From Pseudomonadota bacterium (lineage in GTDB: Bacteria; Pseudomonadota; Gammaproteobacteria; Burkholderiales; Gallionellaceae): DNA of 64,000 bases. The position numbers and the translations under genes are program-made. The stretch's first letter is position 1. Each line of letters begins with the position of its first letter. The notes under the pieces were generated by a model. The model saw nothing but the letters and a program-made list of their open reading frames with translations. It was not told the origin of the DNA and made no database searches. The DNA lies in NCBI GenBank assembly GCA_026399735.1, contig JAPLQK010000069.1, forward strand, positions 1 through 64,000, read 5' to 3'. Shown here piece after piece: positions 10,512 through 19,980 of the stretch.

Positions 10512-11069
10512 TTACACAGCCATTAAATCAACTTCTTTAGCGGCCAATGCCTGATCAATTTCAGCAACGAAACGATCCGTCAGTTTCTGAATATCATCCT
10601 GCACCCGGCGCTCATCGTCTTCGGAGATTTCTTTTTTCTTGAGCAAGTCTTTCAGCGAACTGTTCGCATCGCGGCGAATGTTGCGCACCGCAATCTTGGC
10701 ATCTTCACCTTCGGATTTAACCAGTTTGATCATGTCGCGACGACGTTCCTCGGTCAACATCGGCATCGGCACGCGAATCAATTCGCCGTTGGTTGCAGGG
10801 TTCAGGCCCAGATCTGCATCGCGAATCGCGCGCTCGACCTTGCCGACCATGTTTTTTTCATACGGCTGCACACCGATCGTGCGTGAATCGACCAGCGTGA
10901 TATTGGCGACTTGCGTCACCAGCGTCGGACTACCGTAATAATCCACCATCACGTGATCCAGCAAACCGGTATGCGCACGTCCGGTACGAACTTTGCCCAG
11001 ATCTGCGCGCAAGGAATCAATCGACTTGCGCATTCTTTGCTCGGTATCTTTTCTGATTTCAACAATCAT
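10512..11069 (-). CDS. frr: Ribosome recycling factor
   Basis: Splits post-termination ribosomes together with EF-G. 185 residues, exact family length; the conserved elements seen are [12 protein letters not shown] near residue 30, LPxLTEERR-like [12 protein letters not shown] near residue 110, and the C-terminal helix with DDIQKLTD. A clear AGGAG lies 6 bases upstream of the ATG. Follows pyrH in the operon. Confidence 0.98.
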   Translation of the reverse strand: MIVEIRKDTEQRMRKSIDSLRADLGKVRTGRAHTGLLDHVMVDYYGSPTLVTQVANITLVDSRTIGVQPYEKNMVGKVERAIRDADLGLNPATNGELIRVPMPMLTEERRRDMIKLVKSEGEDAKIAVRNIRRDANSSLKDLLKKKEISEDDERRVQDDIQKLTDRFVAEIDQALAAKEVDLMAV

Positions 11070-11108
11070 CGTTTTCTCCTAATATTTGCGAGAGTGGTCA
11101 GCACCACA

Positions 11109-11828
11109 CTACTCAACACGCACCAGCGTACCTTCGCCTTCGCCGAATACCACACGCTTCAACGCGCCCGGCTTGAAGATACTGAACACAATAATCGGCA
11201 ATTTCTGATCACGGCACAACGTCAGCGCAGTGGCATCCATTACCTGTAAATTCTTGCTGATCGCTTCATCAAAACTTAAACTTTGATAGCGAACCGCGTG
11301 CGGATCCTTCTTCGGATCAGCAGTATATATTCCATCCACCTTGGTGGCCTTGATCACCACTTCGGCACTCATTTCCACGCCGCGTAGCGCCGCAGCCGTA
11401 TCGGTGGTAAAGAACGGACTACCGATACCTGCCGCGAAAATCACGACCTTACCTTCTTCCAGATAACGCAGTGCCTTGCCGCGAATGAACGGTTCGGCGA
11501 CCTGCTCCAGATTCAGCGCTGACTGCACGCGGCAATCTAACCCTGCGCGATTCATCGCATCCTGCAACGCCATCGAGTTCATCACCGTCGCCAGCATACC
11601 CATGTAATCGGCCGTAGCCCTGTCCATCCCCGCTGCGGCTGGCGCCACACCACGGAAGATATTGCCGCCACCGATCACCATCGCCACTTGCACACCCATC
11701 GCCACGACTTCCGCAATTTCTGCGACGATGCGCTCGATCACTGCACGATTGATACCGTAACTGTCGTCGCCCATCAGGGCTTCGCCGGAGAGTTTCAGCA
11801 GAATTCGTTTATAGACGGGTGCGCTCAT
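11109..11828 (-). CDS. pyrH: Uridylate kinase
   Basis: Phosphorylates UMP to UDP; bacterial hexameric UMP kinase of the amino-acid-kinase fold. 239 residues with [10 protein letters not shown] at the N-terminus, the GGGNIFRG nucleotide-binding loop near residue 53, and [18 protein letters not shown] provides the ribosome site. The spacing to tsf is 5 bases, indicating co-transcription. Confidence 0.98.
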   Translation of the reverse strand: MSAPVYKRILLKLSGEALMGDDSYGINRAVIERIVAEIAEVVAMGVQVAMVIGGGNIFRGVAPAAAGMDRATADYMGMLATVMNSMALQDAMNRAGLDCRVQSALNLEQVAEPFIRGKALRYLEEGKVVIFAAGIGSPFFTTDTAAALRGVEMSAEVVIKATKVDGIYTADPKKDPHAVRYQSLSFDEAISKNLQVMDATALTLCRDQKLPIIVFSIFKPGALKRVVFGEGEGTLVRVE

Positions 11829-11833
11829 GATGA

Positions 11834-12733
11834 TTATCCTTGTGCTGCTGCGATAGTTGCAGCCACTTCAGCCGCGTAATCTTCAACCTTCTTCTCGATG
11901 CCTTCGCCCACCACAAACATCTGGAACGAAGCAACCGTTGCGCCGCGAGCTTTCAGCAGCTGCTCGATGGTTTGCTTGCCGTCATCAGCCTTGACGAACA
12001 CCTGACCCAGCAGGGTAACTTCCTTCAGGAACTTTTGCACGGTACCTTCAGCGATTTTTTCCAGCATCGCTTCCGGTTTGCCGGCTTCGCGCGCCTTTTC
12101 GATCGCAATACGGCGTTCAGTTTCGATATCTACCGGATTAACGCCGGACATATCGACTGATTTTGGCTTGGAAGCCGCAATGTGCATGCAAATGTCACGA
12201 CCCAGTGCTTCGTCGCCGCCGGTGAAATTCAGCAACACGCCGATTTTACTGCCGTGCAGGTAGCTTGAAAGAGTACCAGTGGTTGTTTCATAACGCTCGA
12301 TACGGCGAACGGTAAGATTTTCACCCAGCTTCATCACCAGTGCTTTGCGCGTTTCTTCCACGCTGTCCGTGCCGTTAGCGATGGTCATATCAGACAACGC
12401 TGCGATATCGGCAGGATTGTTCTTCGCGACTGTTTCAGCGACATTTTTGGCAAACGCATTGAAATCGTCGTTTTTGGCCACAAAGTCGGTTTCGCAGTTC
12501 ACTTCAGCGACCGCACCAGACTTGCCGTCCGCCGCGATAAACGCGCTGACCACGCCTTCAGCCGTGACGCGTGAAGAAGCCTTGCTGGCCTTGGCGCCGC
12601 TCTTGATGCGCATCTGCTCTTCAGCAACCTTGAAATCGCCATTGGCTTCAACCAATGCCTTTTTACATTCCATCATGCCAAGGCCTGTCGCCTCGCGCAA
12701 TTCCTTAACCATACTTGCGGTGATATCTGCCAT
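11834..12733 (-). CDS. tsf: Translation elongation factor Ts
   Basis: Nucleotide exchange factor for EF-Tu. 299 residues: N-terminal UBA-like domain ([19 protein letters not shown]), TDFVAKND motif that contacts EF-Tu near residue 80, and core domain. AGGAG lies upstream of the ATG. It follows rpsB, separated by a terminator-like hairpin. Confidence 0.98.
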   Translation of the reverse strand: MADITASMVKELREATGLGMMECKKALVEANGDFKVAEEQMRIKSGAKASKASSRVTAEGVVSAFIAADGKSGAVAEVNCETDFVAKNDDFNAFAKNVAETVAKNNPADIAALSDMTIANGTDSVEETRKALVMKLGENLTVRRIERYETTTGTLSSYLHGSKIGVLLNFTGGDEALGRDICMHIAASKPKSVDMSGVNPVDIETERRIAIEKAREAGKPEAMLEKIAEGTVQKFLKEVTLLGQVFVKADDGKQTIEQLLKARGATVASFQMFVVGEGIEKKVEDYAAEVAATIAAAQG

Positions 12734-12766
12734 GCTAAGCTCCTGAATTTCTTATAAAAAACTTAC

Positions 12767-12790
12767 AAAAAAAGGGGCTTGCGCCCCTTT
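12767..12790 (-). terminator. Terminator-like hairpin between rpsB and tsf
   Basis: Read on the minus strand: stem AAAGGGGC / GCCCCTTT with a four-base loop, followed by a run of T. It lies downstream of the rpsB stop and upstream of tsf, so it probably acts as a partial terminator that lowers tsf and downstream operon expression relative to S2. An attenuator in this position is known in E. coli; its efficiency here is inference. Confidence 0.8.
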
Positions 12791-12807
12791 CCGCGCCAAA
12801 TTGTGAA

Positions 12808-13542
12808 TTAGGCTACTTGTTCTGGCTCTTCAGCTGCAACTTGCTGAACCAATTCATTCAAAGCCTGTGCGCGACCTTCCAGCACCGCATCAGCGATACC
12901 GCGAGCATACAGACGAATCGCCTGAGTAGAATCGTCGTTACCCGGAATCACGAAATCCACGCCGATTGGCGAGTTATTGGTATCGACAATGCCGATCACC
13001 GGAATACCGAGCTTCTTGGCTTCAACGATCGCACCCTTCTGGTAACCGACGTCGATAACGAAAATTGCATCAGGCAGATTAGGCATATCCTTGATACCGC
13101 CCAGACTGCGATTCAGTTTTTCCAGTTCGCGCGCCATCATCAGCGCCTCTTTCTTGGAAACGCCCTCACCGGTGCTGTCAGCGGCAATCGCTTCCAGCTC
13201 ACGCAGACGCTTGATGGATTGTTGAACTGTTTTGTAGTTGGTGAGCATACCGCCCAGCCAGCGATGATTCACATACGGTGAGTTTGCGCGAACCGCTTCT
13301 TCCTGCAAAATTTCACGCGCCTGACGCTTGGTCGCCACGAACAGGACGGTGCCTTTTTTCGCGGACAGTTTGCGTACATAGCTTTCTGCTTCTGCAAACA
13401 GCGCTACGGACTTTTCCAGATTGATGATGTGAATACGATTGCGGTGGCCGAAGATGAACGGTGCCATCTTAGGGTTCCAGAAACGGGTTTGGTGACCAAA
13501 GTGAACACCAGCATCCAGCATTTGACGCATTGTTACAGCCAT
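12808..13542 (-). CDS. rpsB: 30S ribosomal protein S2
   Basis: Small-subunit protein S2. The frame runs upstream to 13575, but [20 protein letters not shown] beginning at 13542 is the conserved N-terminus and AGGA lies at correct spacing. 244 residues. First gene of the long operon; the leader of roughly 150 bases could carry S2 autoregulation, which I cannot see directly. Confidence 0.98.
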   Translation of the reverse strand: MAVTMRQMLDAGVHFGHQTRFWNPKMAPFIFGHRNRIHIINLEKSVALFAEAESYVRKLSAKKGTVLFVATKRQAREILQEEAVRANSPYVNHRWLGGMLTNYKTVQQSIKRLRELEAIAADSTGEGVSKKEALMMARELEKLNRSLGGIKDMPNLPDAIFVIDVGYQKGAIVEAKKLGIPVIGIVDTNNSPIGVDFVIPGNDDSTQAIRLYARGIADAVLEGRAQALNELVQQVAAEEPEQVA

Positions 13543-13696
13543 GATAATTCCTATCGTAAGGGTTAGAACTACCACTCGCCAGCCTGACTCTTATCGAAAA
13601 CGCCCCAAATCAGTTTACGATCCGGACTTTAATCTTACGAGCACCCCAACTTGTGCGAGCGGGATATTTACATCGGCCAATTCCGATGCAACGCGC

Positions 13697-13726
13697 ATTC
13701 TACCACCAATTGGCCACATGCTTCAA
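13697..13726 (-). promoter_or_regulatory. Predicted sigma-70 promoter of rpsB operon
   Basis: Minus strand: -35 TTGAAG (13721-13726), 18-base spacer, -10 TAGAAT (13697-13702). The start would lie about 150 bases upstream of the S2 start codon. It fits the position expected for a strong ribosomal operon promoter. Confidence 0.55.
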
Positions 13727-13829
13727 CCACGATAAACAATTCCAAATGATTCAGAATGCCAACAAACAGGCTGTTCGGGGTAGAATCACGTATTTTATTG
13801 TGCAGTAACACAATCAGGGCAAGGGCAAT

Positions 13830-16800
13830 ATGGATATGAATCAATTTCTCGGGTTGAATGACAATTCAGAAGACTCATCTGCCGCACGTGAACAACTTCA
13901 GCTGTACATCAACCTGAAGCTATCCTCCTCCGGCCAGCCTCCCTGCGAGGAAGGCAGCGACAGCAGTTTTCTCGAAGTTGCCAACAACCTGCTCAAGAGT
14001 TACCGCGAGAAATCGCGCCTGCTCGCGGGTTATCTGTGTCCGCCCGACCAGCGCATCCAGTCCTATCTCGACGATTACCTGGCCGACGTTGCCGAAGGTG
14101 AGTTGCCTCGCCTTCCGGAAAATACGCTGATCCTCGATCGCCACGGCGTGGCGCGCGAACTCTCACTGCCGGTTAAACTGGACGAATTCAAGAGTGAATA
14201 TGTCAGCAGCTATCGCATCCGCAACGGCGTACTGAACAACCCCCTTAATGACAGACGTACCACCCAAGGCTCGTTCCATATCGCCGAGGAAGGATTACCC
14301 ATCCCCGCCGACAAAAAGGTAGTGCCCAAACTGGCGTTTGCGCGCATGCTCAAAGCCGCGCTAAATCCACCGGAGGAGCTGCTGCGCCTGCCTTTCACCG
14401 CAGGACAAAAAGAAGAAGCCAGAATGTTTGTCTCGCTGCTGCTGCGTCCTGTCGTGTGTCCCGAGATTCCCGGTCATGAAGCGGAAAAGAGCATGGAAAT
14501 CCGCTTTTTTGCCCCCGGCAGTCTGGTCAGCAACCTTGATTTCGTCGAAAGCATTTTCGGCAACAGCGGCAATCCGGTATTGGCATCCAACGATGCGGGT
14601 CTCGATGTGGAACACTGGTCAGGCCACAGCGGCTGCGTGATACTCGCGCCGCATCTGATTAAATTCACCAAGAAGGAACTTGGCCTGCCGTACCGTGATT
14701 GCGCCACCCCGCGCCAGTTGACGGACGGCATGTACTGGGATGAAGCAGGCGAACTGTACAACGACGGCGCCGCATTCAAGATTACCGCACGTGACGAGCG
14801 CGGCGTCATCGTCACGATTCTGGCCGACAATTACTTTGGCTATTGCAAAAAGGAAGTCAAAACCCAGATCAGCTACGCCGCCAACCTGTTTGGCCTGGCA
14901 GAAGAAGAACACGCCGGCGGCGCGCTGGCCTTTCCGCGCCACAACCACGGCGAAGAATTTGGTGTGGACAGCATCACCCAGGTGGCCGGCTACAGTTTCG
15001 AGGAAATGACAGCGAACTACGGCGAGCTGATGCAACTGCAACCGCAAGGCTACGGTATAGACAAGCTGCACCCTGAAGTCATCTACGTGCCGCAAAATTT
15101 GCGCATGCATCTGCCCAATCAAACCATCAGCTGGATCAACGACGGCGTACAGCAATCCATCAAGCTGCAACCCGGAAAAATCTACATCCAGCCCAACGGC
15201 TACAAGGTTGAAATGCAAAAGCATCCGGGCGCACCGTCCTGGCGTCTGGTGGGCACAGATCCTGAAGGGACTTTTTGCCACAAGCCCTGCACCGTATCGG
15301 GCGGCGGAAAATCGGAAATTTCCAAATCGATGACCGATGCCGTGATCTATGCGCCGTTATTCGTATTGAATCTGGAACACGATCTCGATCAGGTAGAAGC
15401 CATTTTCAACCACGATTACAGCACGCGCTTCAAACCCGGTTTTGAATCCGAGGGGCGCCATCCCAGCCGCGCGCTGCTCAGCACGGAGCGCAGCATGGGT
15501 TCCGTGATCAAAGTACTCACTCCCTCCCCATCCTACAGCGCCGAATTCAACGCCTGGCTGGAAGAAATTCCGGACCGCATTCTCGCGCTGGCTTTCGTCA
15601 TCAAGCGCATGTATCGCCCTGACTGGGGCAATAACTGGCGGCAGTATCTGTCCGTCGATTTCGTCAACGGCCATCCCGGTCATGAACTGAAGCTGGGCGA
15701 GCGAAAACTGGTCGGTTCCTATTTGCGCGTCGGTTTCACGGAAAAAGGTTCATGGCGCGTATTCAAGATGCGCCAGGATTTCATTCCTGCCGAAAAAGTA
15801 CAGATGGAAGACGACATCAGCGCGTCAGTGGTCGTTCCGGTCGAAATGTTGCCCAACACCTCGCCGAAAAGCGCCGACCCCTCTGTCAAGCTGGTGCGCA
15901 ATTGCGAATACCGCCTGTTCCAGCGCCCGGATGACGCGATCCATCACGGCTTCGATAAACAGACTGAGAAAGACATCGCCCGGCAAGACAATTTTCTGGC
16001 AAATTACGAGCCGCTCAAGGGCGATACGCTGAGCGAAATCATCGAAGACGTGGCGGGTTTCGGCCAGTACACCGAGCCGATGCGTAAAATTTTACAGGAG
16101 GCGTCTGATGCGGGCCAGATCGTCGTGTCATCAGCACACCCGCGTCTGGTTGACGGCAAGCCAAGCAAAAATCCGCGTTACCTGCAACTTCGCCCCGACA
16201 TCGCAAATCCGGTACGGCGCTATGTAGCCGAAATCGGCGCACGTTTCAACCGCCGCGTGCCACTCGGCACCGCCGTGGTGGAACCGGTTAATGCCGTACT
16301 CATCGGCCGCCGCAATAACCCGCCCTCCCCCGGCAACCGCCCGCTGGCGGTGTACAACCCGATCCACTATCAGGAATTGCCCGAGTTGTTCATGGACTTC
16401 GTGTGCAGCCTCACCGGCAAGTCCCCTTCCACCACCGGCGCCGGCAGCGAAGGCGCCCTGACCAAAGGCCCTTTCAATGCGCTGCGCCCCGCGATCGACC
16501 TTAACAACGCGCTGGTTTCCTTCATTCTCAGCGGCTATGCCGGATACTCGACCGCCGCCGGACATGTCGGCCCCAAACTTCGCGTTGATCATGACATCAG
16601 CCTGCTGGTGCCGGAAATCTGGTCGCGCCTGTCACCGCAGGCACGCGATCCGCGCTTTTTAATCGAAAATGGCCATCTTGAAAAAATCGAGGATTTCGAA
16701 TATCAGGGTCACCTGATCCGGGCCAGCCGCCTGGGCTACCGCATTACTGACCGCTTTGTGCACGGTTTCATGGGCAAGATGTTCGACGCACCCCGTGCGG

Positions 16801-17294
16801 TATTCGGTGAACACATCCTCAGACCGGAAACTCAGGATCTGGGCGTATTCGTTGATGGTGTGGAAAATATCGTCGAAGCACAGCAGAAGGTCGCCGCACT
16901 CTATCTGGAAGCCGGCAGCGCGGACGATGCCTGTCCGCCGCTCAGGGCATTGCTCCACATCATGGCAACAGGCAGCTACCAAGGAATGGACGCGCATCAC
17001 CCCGATATTCGCCGCCTGTTTACCCGTGAAGCACTGCTCGCCTCCGACTGGTACCACGAACGTCTGGAAATAAAACAGACCAGGGATATTCGTCTTTGGG
17101 AACGTCATATCGCCTATCTGGAGGCCTTCGCAAGCCGCGCCAGCCATCGCGATGTGGCGGAAAAACTCGACATACAAGGCAGGCTCGAAGGAGCCCGCAC
17201 CAGACTTCTGTATGTGAGCGGCAGCGTCTACCTGCAAAGTCTGCGCGGCACCATCGGCGCTGACCCCATAGGGCGCGGGCGAGGCGAAATATAA
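13830..17294 (+). CDS. Probable PPi-type phosphoenolpyruvate carboxykinase
   Basis: Very large single protein (1154 residues, alternative Met two codons in). Its size and two motifs lead me to the diphosphate-dependent PEP carboxykinases (about 1100-1190 residues), which interconvert PEP + CO2 + Pi and oxaloacetate + PPi in the cytosol. Seen: a P-loop-like SGGGKSEISKS at about 490-500 and FGYCKKEVKTQISYAANL at about 336-353, comparable to the metal/PEP-binding segment of other PEPCKs. No signal peptide or membrane segment. An AAGGG lies 4 bases upstream of the ATG; TAGAAT at 13781-13786 may be its -10. It is monocistronic and convergent with the GspE-like gene. The assignment rests on remembered family features, not on an alignment; the alternative is an uncharacterised family of similar length. 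The window also encodes PPi-PFK and PPase. Confidence 0.65.
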   Translation: MDMNQFLGLNDNSEDSSAAREQLQLYINLKLSSSGQPPCEEGSDSSFLEVANNLLKSYREKSRLLAGYLCPPDQRIQSYLDDYLADVAEGELPRLPENTLILDRHGVARELSLPVKLDEFKSEYVSSYRIRNGVLNNPLNDRRTTQGSFHIAEEGLPIPADKKVVPKLAFARMLKAALNPPEELLRLPFTAGQKEEARMFVSLLLRPVVCPEIPGHEAEKSMEIRFFAPGSLVSNLDFVESIFGNSGNPVLASNDAGLDVEHWSGHSGCVILAPHLIKFTKKELGLPYRDCATPRQLTDGMYWDEAGELYNDGAAFKITARDERGVIVTILADNYFGYCKKEVKTQISYAANLFGLAEEEHAGGALAFPRHNHGEEFGVDSITQVAGYSFEEMTANYGELMQLQPQGYGIDKLHPEVIYVPQNLRMHLPNQTISWINDGVQQSIKLQPGKIYIQPNGYKVEMQKHPGAPSWRLVGTDPEGTFCHKPCTVSGGGKSEISKSMTDAVIYAPLFVLNLEHDLDQVEAIFNHDYSTRFKPGFESEGRHPSRALLSTERSMGSVIKVLTPSPSYSAEFNAWLEEIPDRILALAFVIKRMYRPDWGNNWRQYLSVDFVNGHPGHELKLGERKLVGSYLRVGFTEKGSWRVFKMRQDFIPAEKVQMEDDISASVVVPVEMLPNTSPKSADPSVKLVRNCEYRLFQRPDDAIHHGFDKQTEKDIARQDNFLANYEPLKGDTLSEIIEDVAGFGQYTEPMRKILQEASDAGQIVVSSAHPRLVDGKPSKNPRYLQLRPDIANPVRRYVAEIGARFNRRVPLGTAVVEPVNAVLIGRRNNPPSPGNRPLAVYNPIHYQELPELFMDFVCSLTGKSPSTTGAGSEGALTKGPFNALRPAIDLNNALVSFILSGYAGYSTAAGHVGPKLRVDHDISLLVPEIWSRLSPQARDPRFLIENGHLEKIEDFEYQGHLIRASRLGYRITDRFVHGFMGKMFDAPRAVFGEHILRPETQDLGVFVDGVENIVEAQQKVAALYLEAGSADDACPPLRALLHIMATGSYQGMDAHHPDIRRLFTREALLASDWYHERLEIKQTRDIRLWERHIAYLEAFASRASHRDVAEKLDIQGRLEGARTRLLYVSGSVYLQSLRGTIGADPIGRGRGEI

Positions 17295-17315
17295 CTTAGC
17301 AGCTCACCACGCACA

Positions 17316-19094
17316 TCAATCCAGCGGCGGCGCAACCTTGATAACTTCTTCAGGCGTGGTGAGTCCTGCCGCCACTTTCTCGGCCCCGGAAAGACGCAAC
17401 GGCTTCATGCCTTCCTGCTGCGCCTGCGCTCTGATTCCGGACAGATCCGCCCCCTGCGCCACCAGCCTTTGCATTTGCGCACTGAACGGCAGCATTTCAT
17501 AAATACCGGTTCGCCCCCGATAGCCTGTCATCCGGCATTCAAGGCAACCGGTAGCCATGCTGATTTCGGCTGGCATTGCAGCTTTCCACGGACTGACCAG
17601 CTCCTGCCAATCCGCCTCACTGATCTTCCCCTTCGTCTTGCAATGAGGACACAGCGTGCGCACCAGACGTTGCGCCATCACCCCCAGCAGCGTCGAGTTG
17701 AGCAGATAAGACGGCACCCCCAGTTCGTGCAGACGCATGATCGCGGACGGCGCGTCGTTGGTGTGCAACGACGACAACACCAGATGGCCGGTGAGCGCCG
17801 CCTGTATCGCCATTTCAGCGGTTTCCGTATCGCGTATTTCACCCACCATGATGATATCGGGATCCTGGCGCAGCAAGGTGCGCACGCCGTTGGCAAAACT
17901 CAGTCCGATATTGTGCTGCACCTGCATCTGGTTGAAGGCAGGTTCAATCATCTCGATCGGGTCTTCCACCGTACAGACATTCACTTCCGGTGTGGCAAGC
18001 TGTTTCAGCGTGGAATACAAAGTGGTCGTCTTGCCTGACCCGGTCGGCCCCGTCACCAGGATGATGCCGTTGGGCTGACTCGTCCAGCCACGCCATAGCG
18101 CCGTCTGCTCGCGTGAAAACCCTAGATCGGTGAAGTTCTTCACCAGAATTTCCGGGTCAAAAATCCGCATCACCAGTTTTTCGCCGAAAGCGGTCGGCAT
18201 AGTGGACAGACGCAACTCGATCTCATCACCCTCCGCGCTTACCGTCTTGATGCGCCCGTCCTGCGGCCTGCGTTTCTCGACCATATCCATGCGCCCCAGC
18301 AGTTTGATACGGTTGGTAATGGCATTATTGACACTTGAGGGCAACTGATAGACCTGATGCAACACACCGTCGATGCGAAAGCGCACGATGCCGATATCGC
18401 GGCGCGGCTCCAGATGAATGTCGCTGGCGCGCTGCTCGAAGGCATATTTGAACAGCCAGTCCACCAAGGTCACGATATGCTGCTCGTTGGCATCCAGATT
18501 CTTGTTTTTGCCCAATTCGACCAGTTGCTCGAAATTCTGCACTCCCACCGCCTGCCCTGACCTGGCCCGGCTTGCCAGTTGCACCGAGTTGGCAAGGTTG
18601 TAGATTTCCGGCAGATAATGGTTAATGTCCAGTGGACTTGCCAGCACCAGCCTGATTTTCAAATTGAGGATGCGCTCCAGTTCCGCCACCCAATCGGTGA
18701 GGAACGGCTCGGCAGTAGCAATGGTAACCTCTTTGTCGCTGAGTTTCACCGGCATGATTTTCAGCCGCTCCGCGTAAGACTTGGAGATGATATTGGCGAT
18801 GCTGCCGAAATTCAGCTGCAACGGATCGATGTGAAAATACGGCATACCGATGCGTATCGCCAGCCACTCGGTAAGAAACTCCACGCCAAGTAACTTGCCG
18901 GGCATAAGCTGGCTGCGCCATTTCTGTTCGGCGATCACCACCAGCGGATGCAAACTGTCGGCCTTGCGATTTTTCGCAAACAACTGCGCGTCCGCGGGCG
19001 TCACCATGCCGTCTTGTATCAGCCAGCTCAGCAACTGACCCAGCGTTAGCTTGGCTTCAACCAACTGCGGCGTAAAAGGAATATCTTTGCTCAT
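17316..19094 (-). CDS. Type II secretion / type IV pilus assembly ATPase (GspE/PilB family)
   Basis: Cytosolic hexameric ATPase that powers pilus or pseudopilus polymerisation. Domain order: N-terminal GspE/MshE-type domain (to about 170), catalytic domain with Walker A GPTGSGKTTT near 350, Asp-box region, Walker B-like DIIMVGEIRD, and a C-terminal four-cysteine zinc site (CPHC...CLEC). The longest frame begins with TTG; ATG at 19094 (MSKDIPF) has AAAGGA 9 bases upstream, giving 592 residues. No other secretion or pilus genes are nearby, so GspE, PilB or MshE cannot be told apart. It occupies the place after fabG where acpP and fabF usually lie. Confidence 0.88.
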   Translation of the reverse strand: MSKDIPFTPQLVEAKLTLGQLLSWLIQDGMVTPADAQLFAKNRKADSLHPLVVIAEQKWRSQLMPGKLLGVEFLTEWLAIRIGMPYFHIDPLQLNFGSIANIISKSYAERLKIMPVKLSDKEVTIATAEPFLTDWVAELERILNLKIRLVLASPLDINHYLPEIYNLANSVQLASRARSGQAVGVQNFEQLVELGKNKNLDANEQHIVTLVDWLFKYAFEQRASDIHLEPRRDIGIVRFRIDGVLHQVYQLPSSVNNAITNRIKLLGRMDMVEKRRPQDGRIKTVSAEGDEIELRLSTMPTAFGEKLVMRIFDPEILVKNFTDLGFSREQTALWRGWTSQPNGIILVTGPTGSGKTTTLYSTLKQLATPEVNVCTVEDPIEMIEPAFNQMQVQHNIGLSFANGVRTLLRQDPDIIMVGEIRDTETAEMAIQAALTGHLVLSSLHTNDAPSAIMRLHELGVPSYLLNSTLLGVMAQRLVRTLCPHCKTKGKISEADWQELVSPWKAAMPAEISMATGCLECRMTGYRGRTGIYEMLPFSAQMQRLVAQGADLSGIRAQAQQEGMKPLRLSGAEKVAAGLTTPEEVIKVAPPLD

Positions 19095-19175
19095 CACTTG
19101 CAATCCTTTGGATCGAATGACGCAAGTCTAATGACTTATGCCACCAATGTGAAACACTTCCACAAAACACATGCC

Positions 19176-19207
19176 GATAAAAAACCGCATCTCTGCGGCT
19201 TTTTATC
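19176..19207. terminator. Terminator downstream of fabG
   Basis: Stem GATAAAAAACCGCA / TGCGGCTTTTTATC with a TCTC loop; A/T-flanked on both sides so it could work in both directions. On the minus strand it closes the yceD-to-fabG operon and separates it from the GspE-like gene. Confidence 0.8.
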
Positions 19208-19226
19208 GCATCGGTCAATCTGACAG

Positions 19227-19970
19227 CTATTCCATGTACATCCCGCCGTTCACATGCAATGTGACGCCGGTGATGTAAGCGGCAGCAGGGCCTGCCAGAA
19301 AAGACACGGCATTGGCGATATCGGCAGGCTGACCCAGACGCTTCAGGGGCACATGTTCGACCAGTTTGGCGCGTTGTTCGTCGCCCAGACCTTGCGTCAT
19401 GTCGGTGTCAATAAACCCCGGAGCGACGCAGTTCACGGTGATGTTGCGGCTGCCGATTTCCTGGGCTAGCGACTTGGTGAAGCCGATCATACCGGCCTTG
19501 GAGGCGGCATAGTTGGCCTGCCCCGGATTCCCCATGCTGCCGACCACCGAGGAAATGCTGATGATGCGCCCCGTCCGGGCTTTCATCATCGCGCGCAGCA
19601 CGGCGCGTGACAAACGGAACACGGATTTGAGATTGGTCGAAATCACATCGTCCCACTCGTCATCCGTCATGCGCGCCAGCAGATTGTCGCGGGTGATACC
19701 GGCGTTATTCACCAGAATCGAGATTTCGCCGTATTGCTTGCGCAACTCAGCCAAAACCTGTTCAGTCTGCGCCATGTCATTGACGTTAAGTGTATAACCC
19801 TGCCCCTTGATGCCGGCCGCTGCCAGATAGTCGCTGATCGCCTGCGCGCCCTTATCCGAGGTGGCGGTGCCGAGCACCGTTGCGCCCTGCTTGCCCAGTT
19901 CAAGTGCGATGGACTGACCGATGCCGCGAGATGCACCGGTGACCAGCGCGATTTGTCCTTGTAGTGTCAT
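19227..19970 (-). CDS. fabG: 3-oxoacyl-ACP reductase FabG
   Basis: NADPH-dependent reductase of the fatty acid elongation cycle (short-chain dehydrogenase). 247 residues; TGASRGIG cofactor motif at 11-18, NNAG, and the catalytic Ser...YAASK triad at about 138-155. It is the last gene of its operon; 10 bases separate it from fabD. The usual following genes acpP and fabF are absent from the window. Confidence 0.97.
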   Translation of the reverse strand: MTLQGQIALVTGASRGIGQSIALELGKQGATVLGTATSDKGAQAISDYLAAAGIKGQGYTLNVNDMAQTEQVLAELRKQYGEISILVNNAGITRDNLLARMTDDEWDDVISTNLKSVFRLSRAVLRAMMKARTGRIISISSVVGSMGNPGQANYAASKAGMIGFTKSLAQEIGSRNITVNCVAPGFIDTDMTQGLGDEQRAKLVEHVPLKRLGQPADIANAVSFLAGPAAAYITGVTLHVNGGMYME

Positions 19971-19980
19971 GTTCTGCTCC

